Shown in pieces: positions 48,583-60,777 of a DNA stretch of 64,000 nucleotides; the first letter of the stretch is position 1; each line of letters opens with the position of its first letter. Position numbers and translations under genes: made by a program. Source of the stretch: Acanthornis magna (lineage: Eukaryota > Chordata > Aves > Passeriformes > Acanthizidae); the NCBI GenBank assembly GCA_036785705.1, contig JAWUZG010000071.1:186001-250000 (forward strand), in the 5' to 3' direction. A model generated the notes under the pieces. The model was not told the DNA's origin, searched no databases, and saw nothing but the letters and a program-made list of their open reading frames with translations.

Positions 48583-48947
48583 GTCCACAACCTTGTTTGT
48601 TTTATTTATATATTTTTTATTTTATTTTTTCCTCTCATTTTTGACCTGAAGACTTCAAGGTCAGGCGTGCACTGAGTTGGATCAGTGGAAGTGATCCTGA
48701 AGTGCATCAGAGATATTGTTCTGAGTGCCTGGTCAACATATTGACAAGGAAAGAAACCTACGTAGCGCCAGTAGGCGGACTTGTGCATATTTAAATAAAT
48801 AAGAAGAAAAGGAAGTCTTGGAGGTACTATTGCATTTATGGCCTTTGTTTCCAATATTTGTACATTTCAAGAGTAAATGGATGTGACTTACCTAGTTAAC
48901 GTTAATGTACGTTGTTCTCAGCCCCTGCTACGTCGACACAGTTGTAT

Positions 48948-48953
48948 AATAAA
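48948..48953 (+). terminator. Second polyadenylation signal AATAAA
   Basis: A canonical hexamer in TGTATAATAAAACTGC, about 490 bp after the stop codon. It is followed by mixed sequence rather than a strong G/T-rich element. Confidence 0.4.
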
Positions 48954-50018
48954 ACTGCTTTAAGACAACGTTCCGCAGGATTCGCTGCTTAGACTCACGA
49001 AGCACAACAGACTCTATGTGTACATATTACTCTGTCTACATATAAATGAACATATTTACTGTACATCTATGCATTTTTATGTATAATACTTTATACGTGT
49101 TTAAAGGTATGTCCTGTTGGTTCTAGTAATATACTTTAAAATAATCCAGTAAATGTTTACTTTTTGCTATATTTTATGTACCTTCTCATGTTCCTCAATA
49201 GTTGCAAACTGGATTTTTTTTCTCATTTGCAAAGCACACTCATTTGCAAAACTACCTTGCACTGACCCTCACAATGGAGTGTCAGCTCTGAAATATACTT
49301 GCCAAACTAGTAATCCACAAATTCTTTCTGCTATTCTGTACTTCTGTCCCAGCCCCCATGTATTTTGTCTCAGAAAAAGAAGTTTAATGTTTTTTAAGAT
49401 GAGGCACGATGATGATAGAAGTTTTGAGTGTCAGGAGAGAAATTATTTGTAAAGTTCTTGGTATCTAAGATTGTATGTGTAGCTTGTTTGTTTTTTTTCC
49501 CAATGTAATGCACAGTGTTTCATTTCGATTAGTCTGGATGCAGTCAGAAAAGAAAACAAATAGCCAAATAAGGGAAAAAAAAAAGTCACATGAGGTCAGC
49601 CATTCAAAAGAATAGAAAACACCAATGTCCAATATTGCTGATTATTCGTAGAAGTTTAACAAATTTAATCTGTAGCTGTTGTTTGCTTTGGGGTGTTTTT
49701 TTGGGGAGGAGAGGTGGAGATAATTTTCTGTGCAGGACATTAAAATGGCTTAGGATGTATAACTTGGTAATCTAGCATTATTGGGCTAACATTCAAGGAG
49801 TTTTTTGGATACTTTGGAAAGCCTACACTAAAATGGCTGTTGTTTAAGATGTCACTTAAGAGAAATTATTTCAGTTTTAGGACTAAAACTTGCATACGGC
49901 CTACACAAAAAAATGAAACAGCAAAACAGACCCCAGCCCTCTCCAAACTTCTTTTTGACATTTACTTTAGAAAAATCCCACAAATTCCAGTTTTAATTTT
50001 ATGGGTTATATGCTTTTC

Positions 50019-50038
50019 AAATAAACTGGGGAAATAAA
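50019..50038 (+). terminator. Tandem polyadenylation signals
   Basis: Two AATAAA hexamers lie 14 bp apart (50019-50024 and 50033-50038), with T-rich and GT-containing sequence within 40 bp downstream (ATTTGTATTTAG). This is a good candidate for the main distal cleavage site. Confidence 0.5.
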
Positions 50039-50413
50039 ACATCTGTAAGCACAAATATATTTGTATTTAGCTATGACAAGTGTTACTACCGAAATGTTCA
50101 GTAGTTAGACACATATGAATGCTCCATCAAACTGCTTGTGGACTTCCACTCAACCATCAGGTTTTCACCATACTTTCATATTTACCTAGAACATCATAAT
50201 GTTACAGACAGTAAGACTATTCTAATCCTGGAATGCTATTTTGGACATAAAACGCTCACTTAAAAAAAAACAAACAATACAAACTGTAGCTGTCTGTTTG
50301 CTTATTGGTTGTCAAATCTGGCTGTAAGTGCAATTAATGCCCTCATACAAGCCTTTCAGTAGTGCTTACAAATATTGTATTCGGCATGTCATGGAAAGAA
50401 TGCTACAAAATAC

Positions 50414-50419
50414 AATAAA
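50414..50419 (+). terminator. Most distal polyadenylation signal AATAAA
   Basis: A hexamer in ATACAATAAAATGG, with TGGTGTC just downstream. It is the last AATAAA before the CR1 insertion and marks the likely outer limit of the transcript. Confidence 0.4.
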
Positions 50420-50827
50420 ATGGTGTCACAAGCTTCTGAGTAGAATATTTTTGGTCCTTTTAAATTCAAATAGTGTATTTCTTTGGAATTGCATACATAT
50501 AGAAGAATTGGAGAAGGTAGTTAGATGTGGATTTTCTTCCATTGGAGTAAAAGATATGAGGGTTTTCCAAACAACTGTTTTGTTGATACTTAGGTTTGAA
50601 AAGACACTGAGCATTAAATGTACATTGATTTCTCCTGTCCCAGTCACCTTCACATTTTGTTTTCTTGGGAGTGTAGAAAGAAAAAAATCATCCCTAAGAA
50701 GCAGATGCCCGCGCGTGTAGTTCCTTCTTTGTCCTAGACATCCTGCCCTTGCATGGTGGACTCTATCCATGTGTTCATAGCACTGGGGGTTTTGTAGGAT
50801 CAGACTTTGGAGGTTGGAATGTCCTTG

Positions 50828-51031
50828 GACATTAAGAAAAGGCTTTGCACTGAAAGAGCGTTTGGTCACAGGCTCCTCAGGGGAGTGGTCATGGCACCAA
50901 GCCTGTCTGAGTTCAAGGAGTGTCTGGACAATAATCTTAGTAATATGGTTTAGTTTTAGGTACTCCTGTGAGGAGCAGGGAGTTGGACTCAGTGATCCTT
51001 ACAGGTCTTTTCCGTCTTGAGGTATTATATT
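50828..51031 (+). mobile_element. CR1 LINE 3' end, plus strand, downstream of RSPO2
   Basis: Segments in order are GGACATTAAGAAAAGGC, TTTGCACTGAAAGAGCG, CACAGGCTCCTCAGGGGAG, GTGGTCATGGCACCAAGCC, TGTCTGAGTTCAAGGAG, ATATGGTTTAGTTTTAGG, GGAGTTGGACTCAGTGATCC and TCTTTTCCGTC. This matches the CR1 ORF2 end and 3' UTR. It is truncated at the 5' side, and the terminal ATTCTATG tail is decayed (GGTATTATATTATTTG). Confidence 0.9.
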
Positions 51032-54000
51032 ATTTGATAAATCTATGACCTTGAGAGATCAACTAGGCCAAGTATTTGCTTGAAACAGGGCTGCCTTGAA
51101 GTTGTCTTCAAACAGATAATGTTTCTTGATAAAGTGAAGATCAGGTTTTCAAAGCTGGATAACATAAAAACAGCCTGTGCCCACTGTGCCTCTTATTTCC
51201 TTTTAATTTGATCAGAAGTGGGTTTGTAATGATCTTAGTTCTCTTCTGGTAAGCAACTGAGCAGGTACAGGTGCCACCTTTTCCCCCCTTTCAGAGCTTT
51301 TACTGCTCTGCTGAATCTGTTTCTCTCAAACAGCAGAAGTGTTCAGAGTCATGGAACTTTTGTGTTCACATGGCTTTTATGCCCTAGTTTAATGATTCAC
51401 TAGTGGAAATTTATTTTTAGCTACAGAAGATTCAAATTAGGAGGATAAAGAACTTTATATGCTGTAGTCATTGGTTTAAAAAAGCTGTTACATTGTTATG
51501 ATGAGTAGAAAGTGTTTTTTCAAAAGCAAACACTATTTTATATCTCATTCAAGGGTCCCAGAAGAGACAATTGCATACTGCAGTGTGTTTAGGATCTCTC
51601 TATTCTCAGTTTGCCTTAGCTTATCTTGGTCTCCTAATATCTGTCTCTAAATTAAAAACAAAACAAAACAAAAGAAGAAAAAAAAAAGAAAAACAACCCC
51701 AGGTGTATTTCTAAAGCAATAATTTTCTGGCTGACTGGCCTTTATTGCATCTCAGTTGCTCTTGCTAGTGAGAAATTATTGTTCTGTGTCCCTTTGTTTA
51801 TTCCCGGAGGAAAAAAACAACAATGTTGCATTCCACATTATGGTAATGCAGACCTTCCATATTGAAAATGTCAGTATAAGGAAATTGTTCTCCTCTTACA
51901 CCTGTGTGCTCAATATAAAAATGTCTGCAAAAGAACATGGAATACTTACAGAGCTTACATGATGTGTCTCCATTTATCGGTATGAGTTACACAAAACTCC
52001 AGAGCAGAAAAAAATAAAGTAGATTTTCATCCCAGTTAGCTAAAAACAAACCAAAAATCAATGAAGTACCATGTTAACTCTTTTTAATGAAAACAAAAAT
52101 ATTGCTGAAATCCTGTTTGAAACCTTATAAAATGAGAAGACAGGTCTTTTCAAGACAGATTAAGATCAAATTCAGTGCTTCAACTCTGTTATGCTGATGA
52201 AATAGAATATGGAATAAAAACAACTGGATATTTCCAGCACAAGTGTCATGCTTTTTTCAGTGGGTGATGTTACTGAAGGCTGATGCTACCACTTACCAGA
52301 GCGTATGAAAGTTTTTTTGAATTTAAACTCTCTTCACCAACAAAATGTATTTGTCTTTTGACACCAGTTCACTTTCACTTCCAATGGTGTAAGCCAGCAT
52401 GAATTCCAGTAAGCTCTAGACTGAAGTTATTTTGGACTGACCCCAAGAAGAACAAAATGTACCCTTCTGAAAGTGTAACCCAGAAACCACTGTCGGCTTT
52501 TTGTTTAGTTCTTTACTGAAAGCTCTGTGCTGAACCTGGCATCGTTCCTTCATGAGAAGCCTCTGTCCAGGACTGAAGAAAGGACATTAACTTTAGGAAG
52601 TATTAGAGCAGCCTGATCTGCAGGACATCTGGGAGAAGAGCAGCCCAGTATTTGAAGTGTTCCAGTTCCTCTCAGAAGTGAAAAACTATAAGAAAAGTCT
52701 GACGAGAGAGAGCATCCGAAGTGAGCCCAGCCTTTAGCCCATTGCCAAACTCTGCTGAACTTCAACTGATTTTTTTAATGCAAACTAATTCTGTTTATGT
52801 CTAATGAACGTATGTCTTCAACCCCATGAAGCTGAATGCTTACTTGAAAGGCCAGTAATATATCTGTGGCTGTGCCAGCTAAAAAACACTGCCCAGCCTC
52901 CTTGTTTTCAAATTGTGTCTTCAGTGACACTCATGTAACCCTGTTGATTTTAATTGGGCAATACTGATGAAGCTAACTAGCAGTTCATAGACCACAAATG
53001 AATAAACACTGGAAATGAGGCTGGTTTGTTCTACCCCTGTCACTTTTCAAAATAGAAATTCAGCTCAAGAAAGCAAACAGTGGAAGTTAGAAGATATGTC
53101 TTGCCTTGCAACTATTTCTTAGCTTCCCTTCAGACTTTTAAGGGGCTTTATGAGAAAGATAAGAGTTTTGGGGGTTTAGTTGGAGTTTTTTGGTTTTGTT
53201 TTTTCTTTTCTCCTGAAGTCCTCTTTTTTATCAGAAACTGCAATGAGTCTTTATGTTTGCTTTCTGTTTCTGAGTGGACTTGGTTGCCATCTATAGAAGC
53301 TAAGGGCCACAACTGCAAGGGGGCTCCTGATATTTGCTCCAGAATTGTTTCAGTCTTTTTTTTTAGTTGTCTAGTGGTAGGCACATGAGAAGTCTCACGG
53401 ACATGGAGTGCAGCCACAGGATTTCTCTGTCATGGTTTGGTGCTCTCCTTTTGGCCTCATGTTCCCTATGCTGCAGCCTGGCTTCAGCAGGAGCAGTGAA
53501 CAGTTTCTCTACCATAAATGTCTTCTAGTCTGCATATTCTCTTGTTTAGGGCATGTGATTTCTAAGGCTGATCCTAGCAATTTATTTTGTGGTCAGATAT
53601 TTTCTCTCTCTAGAGAGAGTTACAGAGAAATTCAAGGACTAAAGGTCTACAAACAGATGATGAGAGGAATAGGCGAGTATGTATCCTCTCACAGCCATAA
53701 TCGAAAACAGGAATAGGTGAGTGTACAGGTAAATATAATGACCCTCCCTGATCCAGTGATTGCAGATACTGAGCAGTATGAGATGAATGGACAGCAGATA
53801 ATGGCTCAGGTACATACCTTGCAAGTATTGCCAATTGCCACTGCTGGAGACAGAGTATTAAAGTATTGGTTTGACTTGTTAGAGCTCCTCTTTTAAGCTT
53901 TTATGGAAAAGTATGTAGTGCTTTTTGCTCTACTGCTCTACTAAGATCATTTAGATAATGGGTTTTCTGCTCTTTTATTTTGGTTCATAACGAATTTGTA

Positions 54001-55151
54001 AATTCAAAACAGTTCAATTCCAGTTCAGTGGGATTGCTTAAAATCAAAGTCTTCGATCAGTTTTCTTGGGACAGTTGATAAAGGCAGTCAGTGATCTTAG
54101 CAGGGAAGGAAAAAGGGCTTTATCACCTAAAGGTGTATTTGACTTTGAACTAAAACCATGACAGTTTATGACAAGGTGATAGCTTGTAGAAACTTGGCAA
54201 CAGTAAGAAAGATGTGGTAGAAATATTTTGTGTGCAGTTGCAGTTGTGATAAAGATGTATGAATACTGAATGATGGCATTTTGGAGGTCTGTAATGAGAT
54301 GAACAAAACTGTGTTTCTTCTGCATGTGACCTGCAATTCTGCAATGCTGATTAATTGAATGAGGCAACATTTATTCAGTTTTATTCTCATTTTGGTTTTA
54401 ATTTTCTTTCATGCTAACAGTCCAGCACAAGGATTTGGGGGTTTTGCCTACTCTTTTTCCCCTCCCCTCCTGCTCCCTGATGCTCCATCTGCCATAATTC
54501 AAGGGATTCCCACAAGCCCTAAGCTCTAGATGCTTTGCAATATGCAGCTGATTTGCAGATGTTTTGGCATGTATTTCCAAGTTACACAGCCAGGCACTCT
54601 GAAGAAAATCCAGATGTTATTCTGAGAGAGAAAGTAGGTAGCGCATGCATTCTAGATAAATACATTAATTCTTATTATTTCCCTGGTCAACTTCGTTCTT
54701 TGAGGTGTGATGCAAGAAAGAGCAGATGTATTATCTGGGGAGCCTCCAAATCCACTTAGAAAAATCTAAATTTTTTACCATACTGGAATTGAAGAATATT
54801 GGTGTGGTTTTATGCAGAAAGCTACTATTATTGTGCTGAATAGACAGAGGAGATGGAGAACTCAGCTCTGTGGTAAAACTTCATGCCACAAATAACCTTA
54901 CCGTAAAATTTCCTTTTCCCTATTAAAATGGCAAATAACAGAGAAAAATGTAGATGAAGCCTTCTTGAGCAAATAAAGATCATCTGAGGCTGATGGACTC
55001 TTTGCTAACAATGAAGAAAAGGTGTGCATTTCAGCCTGGACTATTGACCAAGGCATTATTCAAGGCCAGTCTTGAATCCTAGGATAGATTTCTTAAGATC
55101 TGGAACAGGACTTGAAATGTAGAGCAGGCCAGTTTTGATTTCTTCAGTGCA
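51032..55151. other. Intergenic sequence downstream of RSPO2, nothing recognised
   Basis: This AT-rich stretch has A-rich low complexity near 51650-51690 and a perfect 16-bp palindrome, CTCTCTCTAGAGAGAG, at 53604-53619. Open frames up to 108 codons occur without recognisable similarity. No exon of a neighbouring gene was identified. Confidence 0.65.
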
Positions 55152-55203
55152 ATATCATGGAATCATAGAATGGTTTGGGTGGGAAGGGACCTTAAAGATC
55201 ATC
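55152..55203 (-). mobile_element. CR1 LINE 3' terminus, interrupted
   Basis: The sequence ATCATGGAATCATAGAATGG, TTTGGGTGGGAAGGGACC and TTAAAGATCATC is a well-preserved reverse complement of the CR1 3' end. It stops abruptly at 55203, where an LTR begins. Sequence after that LTR (about 55967 on: TCTTCCCCCACTGCTGCAT) loosely resembles the expected continuation (CCAACCCCCCTGCCAT), so the LTR may have inserted into this CR1. Confidence 0.85.
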
Positions 55204-55966
55204 TGGATCTTTAGAAATAAAGTCTCCAACCAGTTTGATAGGTTAAAAAGCCAACATTAATTTATTCAGCATGCTGGGTGCATGGGGATAGCTCCACCTA
55301 ATGTACACACACACTTTCAAAACTTTTCACTATTTATACATTTTAGCAAACAAATCAATGTTCATTGGGTATAAATCACATAATTCATTAATTAGTATTC
55401 TGCCTTCTACTAGTTATTGATTTCTCACTGCTCATGTTAATTAGTCCACATTTTCAGGGGTTTTTTTTCTCATATTTTGCCCAGATGAGAGGGTTTCAGT
55501 ACAATTGAATTGTCTTAGTTTCTTCTTCATCTCAGGGTTCTGAAAAAAATGTCCTTGTGGTCCATAAATTCTGCATTTCTTGTGCCCAGTTTCAGCAATG
55601 TATCTATCACTCTCCCAGGCTTTGTTTACCTCCTTCTAGGTCTGAGATTGTTGAAGCGTATCTGGGTTGATTACAGCTGCTTTAGTAAAATTTAAAATTT
55701 CGTTAATTTTCCTAAACTGTGTTCCCACAATAGCAGCTTATCACAAACCTCGCTAAATGCTGGCTACAGTGGCATGTGACAGAGTGGAAAATTGCACTGC
55801 TTATGATTATTTAAATAATTAATTAGAAAATTAATCAAAACAATTACTTAGAAAAGTTATTAGGAAAGTTACATCATTTACTATGCACTATATGGTACAA
55901 AACTAAGCATTAATCATGGCCAGGGATCAAACACTATTGTGTCAAGGTTAAAAGAATTTTCCAACA
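55204..55966 (-). mobile_element. LTR of an endogenous retrovirus, antisense, inside a CR1
   Basis: The + strand begins TGGATCTTTAG and ends TTTTCCAACA, giving TG...CA ends. Read on the minus strand it starts TGTTGGAAAATTC, has a TATA box TATAAATA at 55338-55331, a polyadenylation signal AATAAA at 55266-55261 about 65 bp further, and about 57 bp of U5. This is the standard order for a retroviral LTR. The flanks are TCATC (55199-55203) and TCTTC (55967-55971), a 5-bp duplication with one mismatch, as expected for an ERVL-class element. Borders are inferred, not certain. No internal retroviral genes adjoin it. Confidence 0.6.
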
Positions 55967-56387
55967 TCTTCCCCCACTGCTGCATAGGTGCCTTTCTAAA
56001 GAAATACAACTTGTTTGGTGACATCCTGAAGGACTAGATGTGCATATGGCCAGAAAGAAGAGCAGTGCACAGCCAATAATTTCTAATTCTTGTATAAATG
56101 TGTCTTTACAGTTGAGATAGTATGGCTGAGGACTGAGTCACAAGCCTTCTTTAACGTAACTGTGGTAGCCAGACACTTTGGAGCTGACACCCATCTTCTC
56201 CACAGGTTCCAGGAATCAGCACCATTAAGGAAATTTCCCTATTCAGCCATGCAAGACCCCCTCTGGCAGTCGCTATCACACCATCTGAGCTGGGGCTGGG
56301 GCCCCTCCATGGCTACACACCCCACACTCGCATGGTCACAACAGGTTTCCCCACTGGCTGGACCCTGGGTTCCCCACAGCAGAGCTT
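55967..56387. other. Sequence between two LTR-like elements
   Basis: The first 25 bp may be the continuation of the interrupted CR1. The rest, GC-rich from about 56180 on, was not identified; it could be leader or internal sequence of the neighbouring LTR-like element. Confidence 0.4.
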
Positions 56388-56391
56388 TGGA

Positions 56392-56777
56392 TGTGGGGAT
56401 CCTTAAAATAATTTAATCGTGGTTGAATAATTCAGTAACAAAATCACAGCTTGAGCTGTTGCCTCTGAGAAAGGACCTTGAACAAAGGAACCCCTGGGCT
56501 TTTATACCCTCACGGTTCAAGTCCACAATATCTGGGGGCCATTGGCTCGTGCTGAGTCTCTGAGTGTCCAGTCCCCTGGCCAGGCCACAGTCCCCATGGC
56601 ATTTGTTGTGCAAAGGGTCAGCAGTTCATGGCCTCTTGCCTGGGGCTCTCACCTCGCAGAGCCCAGCCTGCAGCTGGTGCTGCCCTGCACTCCGAGCAGC
56701 TGGTACTGTGTGTGCTCCTCAGCAGGCGTCACCAGCCCTTGTCCTCAGCCATGCTCTTTGGGATCCATGCGAGTTCA
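56392..56777 (-). mobile_element. Putative LTR with TATA box and polyadenylation signal, minus strand
   Basis: On the minus strand a strong TATA box (GTATAAAAGCC) lies at 56506-56500 and an ATTAAA signal at 56417-56412, about 85 bp apart, in a GC-rich background typical of avian LTRs. Candidate ends TGTGGGGATC and GCGAGTTCA are flanked by TGGA at 56388-56391 and 56778-56781. A 4-bp match is weak, and these limits leave almost no U5 after the polyadenylation site. The promoter-like core is credible; the borders are doubtful. Confidence 0.4.
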
Positions 56778-59700
56778 TGGAGATTGAAATAGACGGAAAT
56801 GCATCTGTGATTAGCGGTTTATAAATGACAGCACCTCAGAAACAAAAGCATACCACGCAATGCTCTGCTATGTTGTATTAATCTTCAGAGTGCAACTGAA
56901 ACTGATATTGAGGTGCAAGAGCTTTATTAGATCTTGCAGCTGAATCTGTAGATCTTGCAGGGTGAAGACACCACTGTGTTCATCTTGTTGGTGAGCTCCC
57001 AGAAGGCACAGAGACTTCAGTGAATCACCACGAATTTGAGCAGGCGCAAATCTGTAAAAATACAGACTCGGCTGGTGTCCCAAAATATTATCTCATTTTT
57101 TTGAGAAAATTCATATTGATCCTCAGTCAGATGCAGATAAAGACAAAACCAGACACATTCTAAAATTTTTATCTCAAGCTGAAGAACAGTATGATCTTAA
57201 AGTAACAAGAATCCTACCCTTAAACCTCTTGGAAGTTATCACAGGTAATCAGAAGTACAGGCTCACAAACACTGCCAGTGAAGTGTCTCCATGGGTAGGT
57301 ACTATTTAACTTCAGACCCTCAGAACAAAGCACATCTAAAATGTGTGTTTTACTTGTATTTCTAACAACTGTTTGACAGCAGCAGCAAGACATGGCATGG
57401 TGTGTGCCTTGAACTAAATGCTGGCAGTTGCACAGGACTCAGATCTTAAGAGGGAAGGAGGAGATCTCACAGGCTATGAGCAGCTGTATCGGTAGGGTTG
57501 TTTGGAGTTATGTGCCATGCAGGGAAGCATATGACACATTTGCATAAGTAGCTCAAGATTGGATACCTGGATGAGTCTGGGCAGTGTTTTCTTTGTAAAT
57601 GGGAACACAAAGATACTATTTTATTTTTAAAAGCTGGCCTTGAGCTCTCCTTTATTTCTTCCCATTCGGTGTGTGTAGCTAAACCTGTTGCCTTCTTGGG
57701 GAATAAGATTTTTCTTGACTTCATGGAAAATAAAAATTGTAAGGGCAGTTTTTCATTAGTGGGTGACAACAACAACTCAAAAACTAGTATAAACTTAATA
57801 AGCCCTCGAATTTCTGAAAATCCCCACGTTTTTTCCAAGAGTATTATTTTAACCAATCCTGTATCTCAGGATCATGGGAGAGATAAAAAGCATATGTGCA
57901 AACATGAACTTTTCAACAGCGTTGGAAACCATTGGCTTGGACTCAATGCCTTGCGTATTCAAAGACAGTTCAATGCCAATTATGCAAATCACTGCTTAGA
58001 AGGCTGAGAGTTTCACAATTGCTACTTAGCTTTTTAAAGGAAATGCCAGGTTTTTAATTTTTTTTTGTGTGTGCAAAAAAAAAAAAAAGGGAAAAATATA
58101 CTATTTCTAACAAGTTCTATATTTCAGTTAATGATTCAAAGATACATGATTACAAATAGCTAATCAGAATTGAGGTAAGATTGATATCTTTTAATTGGCA
58201 AAAGTACTTTTTAAATAAACCCCCCAAACTTAAATGTCTAGTTTATATAAATAACAACTTAAAAGGATTCTTTTGATGAGAAATATTTGGCAGTGTGAAG
58301 CATAAGAGTATGACATAACTATCAGAGCTGGTAACAATTCAGTGCTGTTTTCATAATATCTTGTCAAATGTGGCCATTTTATTTTTTGGCACATCCTAAC
58401 TTAATCTGAATTTATTGTTGGTGTGTTAGTGGCGTAAGTTACATGTTTTAAGTCTCAGGGGGATGTAGTGACCAATGTGGGGAGGCCATGAACTACAGTG
58501 TGATGTTCGCAGCTTCTTCCTGCTGACTCTGAAAGTGGTGGTGCCAACACTGGTAAAAGCCACCCCTGACCAAAATTTTCAGTTAACCCAGAAGCCCTCA
58601 GTTGCTGCCATTCAAAAATATATTAAAAGGACAGCTGCAGCTCTTGGGGACCAGAGGTGCACTCTTGGAGCAGGAGATATTCCGTGCTGAAGAGGGTATG
58701 GACACTGTGGATCCTGTGAGCAGCTGAGGGTGGTGCAGGAGCCTGTGAGGGTCTGTAGCTGTGGGCAACAGATGCTGGGACAGGGACATGCCTGAGGGAC
58801 TGTGGCTCGTCATCTCACTGGATGGATCCTGATGGATTTAGTATAATCCACAGCAGAAGGAAGGAAAATAGAGACTGGGAACAGAGTGGGGTAGGGGTTT
58901 TTGTGAAGGACTTTTTTTTTTTATGTGCATGTGTGTGTTCTTTTTCTCAACACCAAATTTGGTAAGCAGAGATTTTTGTCGGTCAGCACTCCAGCAAAAG
59001 TCCCCAAATCTGTACTTCTTTGCCCACAACCATGCAGGTTGAAATAGCCTGTTGGAGTTGATAGTGCTGAGGTCCCAATTTTTCATGCAAAATTCTTTTT
59101 TTCTGTATGTATTTGTTTTACAATATTCCCAAAAACTATTTTTCAAATTTGTTGAGCTCTTGTGGGAAATGCTGAAGGCAGCCTACAAAGAACAATTAGC
59201 ACCCATCAGATGAAAAGTGATTCATAAACCTCTGGCTTGTGGAGTTGTGCCAGCCTGGGAGAGCTGTCAGGATTGGTCCTGGTGTGTACGTTCTCTTACT
59301 TACGATCAAAGAAACAGAAATATATATCAAAAAGACTGTAGCAGTAGAAAAAAGACATGTTGAGCTAACATGTGATGCTATAGAGGATAGTGGCAGACTG
59401 TTTTAGTCATATTTCAAATGAGCACAGCTGCAGTTTTAATTTAGAAAGTCTCGGTACCCTCCGATGCTTGACACGAGAAACAGTGCCAAGCTGAGGGAAA
59501 TGCTGACAGCATTCAGATGAGAGAAGTAATAAAAAGGTCCTGAACAGATTAGGATTTTAGACAAGACAACAATTTTTTTTACCCAATCTGAAAAAAAAAC
59601 ATAACTCTACCTTTATAAGGAGGCAGTAAAGGAAATTAACTCTGTTGGTTTTGTTGGCAGCTTAACATTTATTTTGGTTCTTTGCTTCCTTGAAATTTTA

Positions 59701-60771
59701 TCCAAGGTTGTGTGCAAATATTTCCAGGTACTTTATTGTATAAATGATGCATTTGGCAAGAGTGCTGCAGAAACCAATGAGTTTCAATTTTTGATTGGAA
59801 ATGCAGAAACAGCATTTTAAAAGAAAATAATGAAAGTGCTTTTAATAAGGAACTCATTTAGTGTTTCCATTTCACTATCTCAAAATTTGTGTCAACTGGT
59901 AGCTAGTAATATTTTTTGCAGAGAGTAATGGCAACCTAGAACAGAAACAGATGCTTCATTTCACAAAAATTGGAGTCTTTAAATGCCCCCATGTTACAGG
60001 ATCTCTGACGATACCCTTCTGTCTCTTTGGTAAGATTCAATTCAAATCCATTTAACTCTAAGCCTGTGTGTTTCAGGGGGCCCTGGCTGAACATGCTGTC
60101 CTTGAGGCACATGCAACAACAGCAGAGCCAGGGCAAACCACAGCTCCTGCAGTCCATGAGTCGGTGCTTGAGCACAGGAGGGGATGCTGCAGGTTTGCTG
60201 GCTCTACAGATAGGAATTGCTGTAACTTGTCACAGCTGTGTGGTGTTGCAGTGTTAGTCCTCTTCTCAAGAATCAGTGACTCGGGTGAGTGTTGAGGCCA
60301 CAGCGTTCTGCAAGGAAACCTGTTTGCACAGAGCTGAGTTCTGTCAGTCTGTGCTGGAAAGCAGACAGAGAGAGGAGGGTTGGTGGAGGGAAATGTATGA
60401 GGGAAGGTGGTTTTCCCATCGAGAAGATTTTCATGTTTGGCTCTCTTCCTCAGATCTGTGTGGCAGATTTTTTGAAAAAGAAAAAAAAGAAGGCCTAAAG
60501 ATTCATGCATCTGTGTTCTCTAGCACTCTTCTTGCTCACTAGACATCTGTGTGTAGATCACTTTGACTAGATGTGATTATTTTGATTAAAAATAGTGAAA
60601 AGGGAGGAATTTCTCTTCTTGATGTTAAGAAAGAGTACCACCACACAGCTAGTGGTGCAGCCATTCTCCTGCCATCTGCCACTTCTTTTGGGAACTCCCT
60701 GGAGATCCTGAGCCTACGAGTGAGAGACACATGTTCACCTCCAGCTGGAGAATTCTCAGAGAATGCCATAT
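56778..60771. other. Intergenic sequence, mostly unrecognised
   Basis: AT-rich sequence with an A14 tract at 58075-58088. A GC-richer block at about 58470-58830 (AGCAGGAGATATTCCGTGC, GGTGGTGCAGGAGCCTGTG, GCAACAGATGCTGGGACAG) looks like decayed endogenous-retrovirus internal sequence, but I could not place it in a family. Open frames up to 145 codons (60073-60510, minus) show no recognisable domain. Confidence 0.5.
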
Positions 60772-60777
60772 CTACAT
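60772..60777. repeat. Left target-site duplication (CTACAT)
   Basis: CTACAT directly precedes the TG of the LTR and is repeated exactly at 61068-61073. Confidence 0.85.

Larger units (their letters stand above)
48457..50440 (+). other. RSPO2 3' untranslated region (end approximate)
   Basis: This sequence directly follows the stop codon and has no coding potential. It holds AATAAA signals at 48577-48582, 48948-48953, 50019-50024, 50033-50038 and 50414-50419. The 3' limit is uncertain: it must lie before the CR1 that starts near 50.83 kb. Length up to the last signal is about 2 kb, in line with the 3' UTR of vertebrate RSPO2. A Pumilio-type motif, TGTACATA, sits at 49019-49026, and a second TGTACAT lies near 49063, suggesting possible post-transcriptional control. 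Confidence 0.7.

Noticed and set aside
50426..50869. 147-codon minus-strand open frame at the end of the RSPO2 3' UTR
   Set aside because: It runs antisense across the UTR into a CR1 fragment and has no family features.
56388..56781. TGGA...TGGA as a firm 4-bp target duplication
   Set aside because: A 4-bp match is easily found by chance, and these limits leave almost no U5 after the polyadenylation signal. It is kept only as a tentative border.
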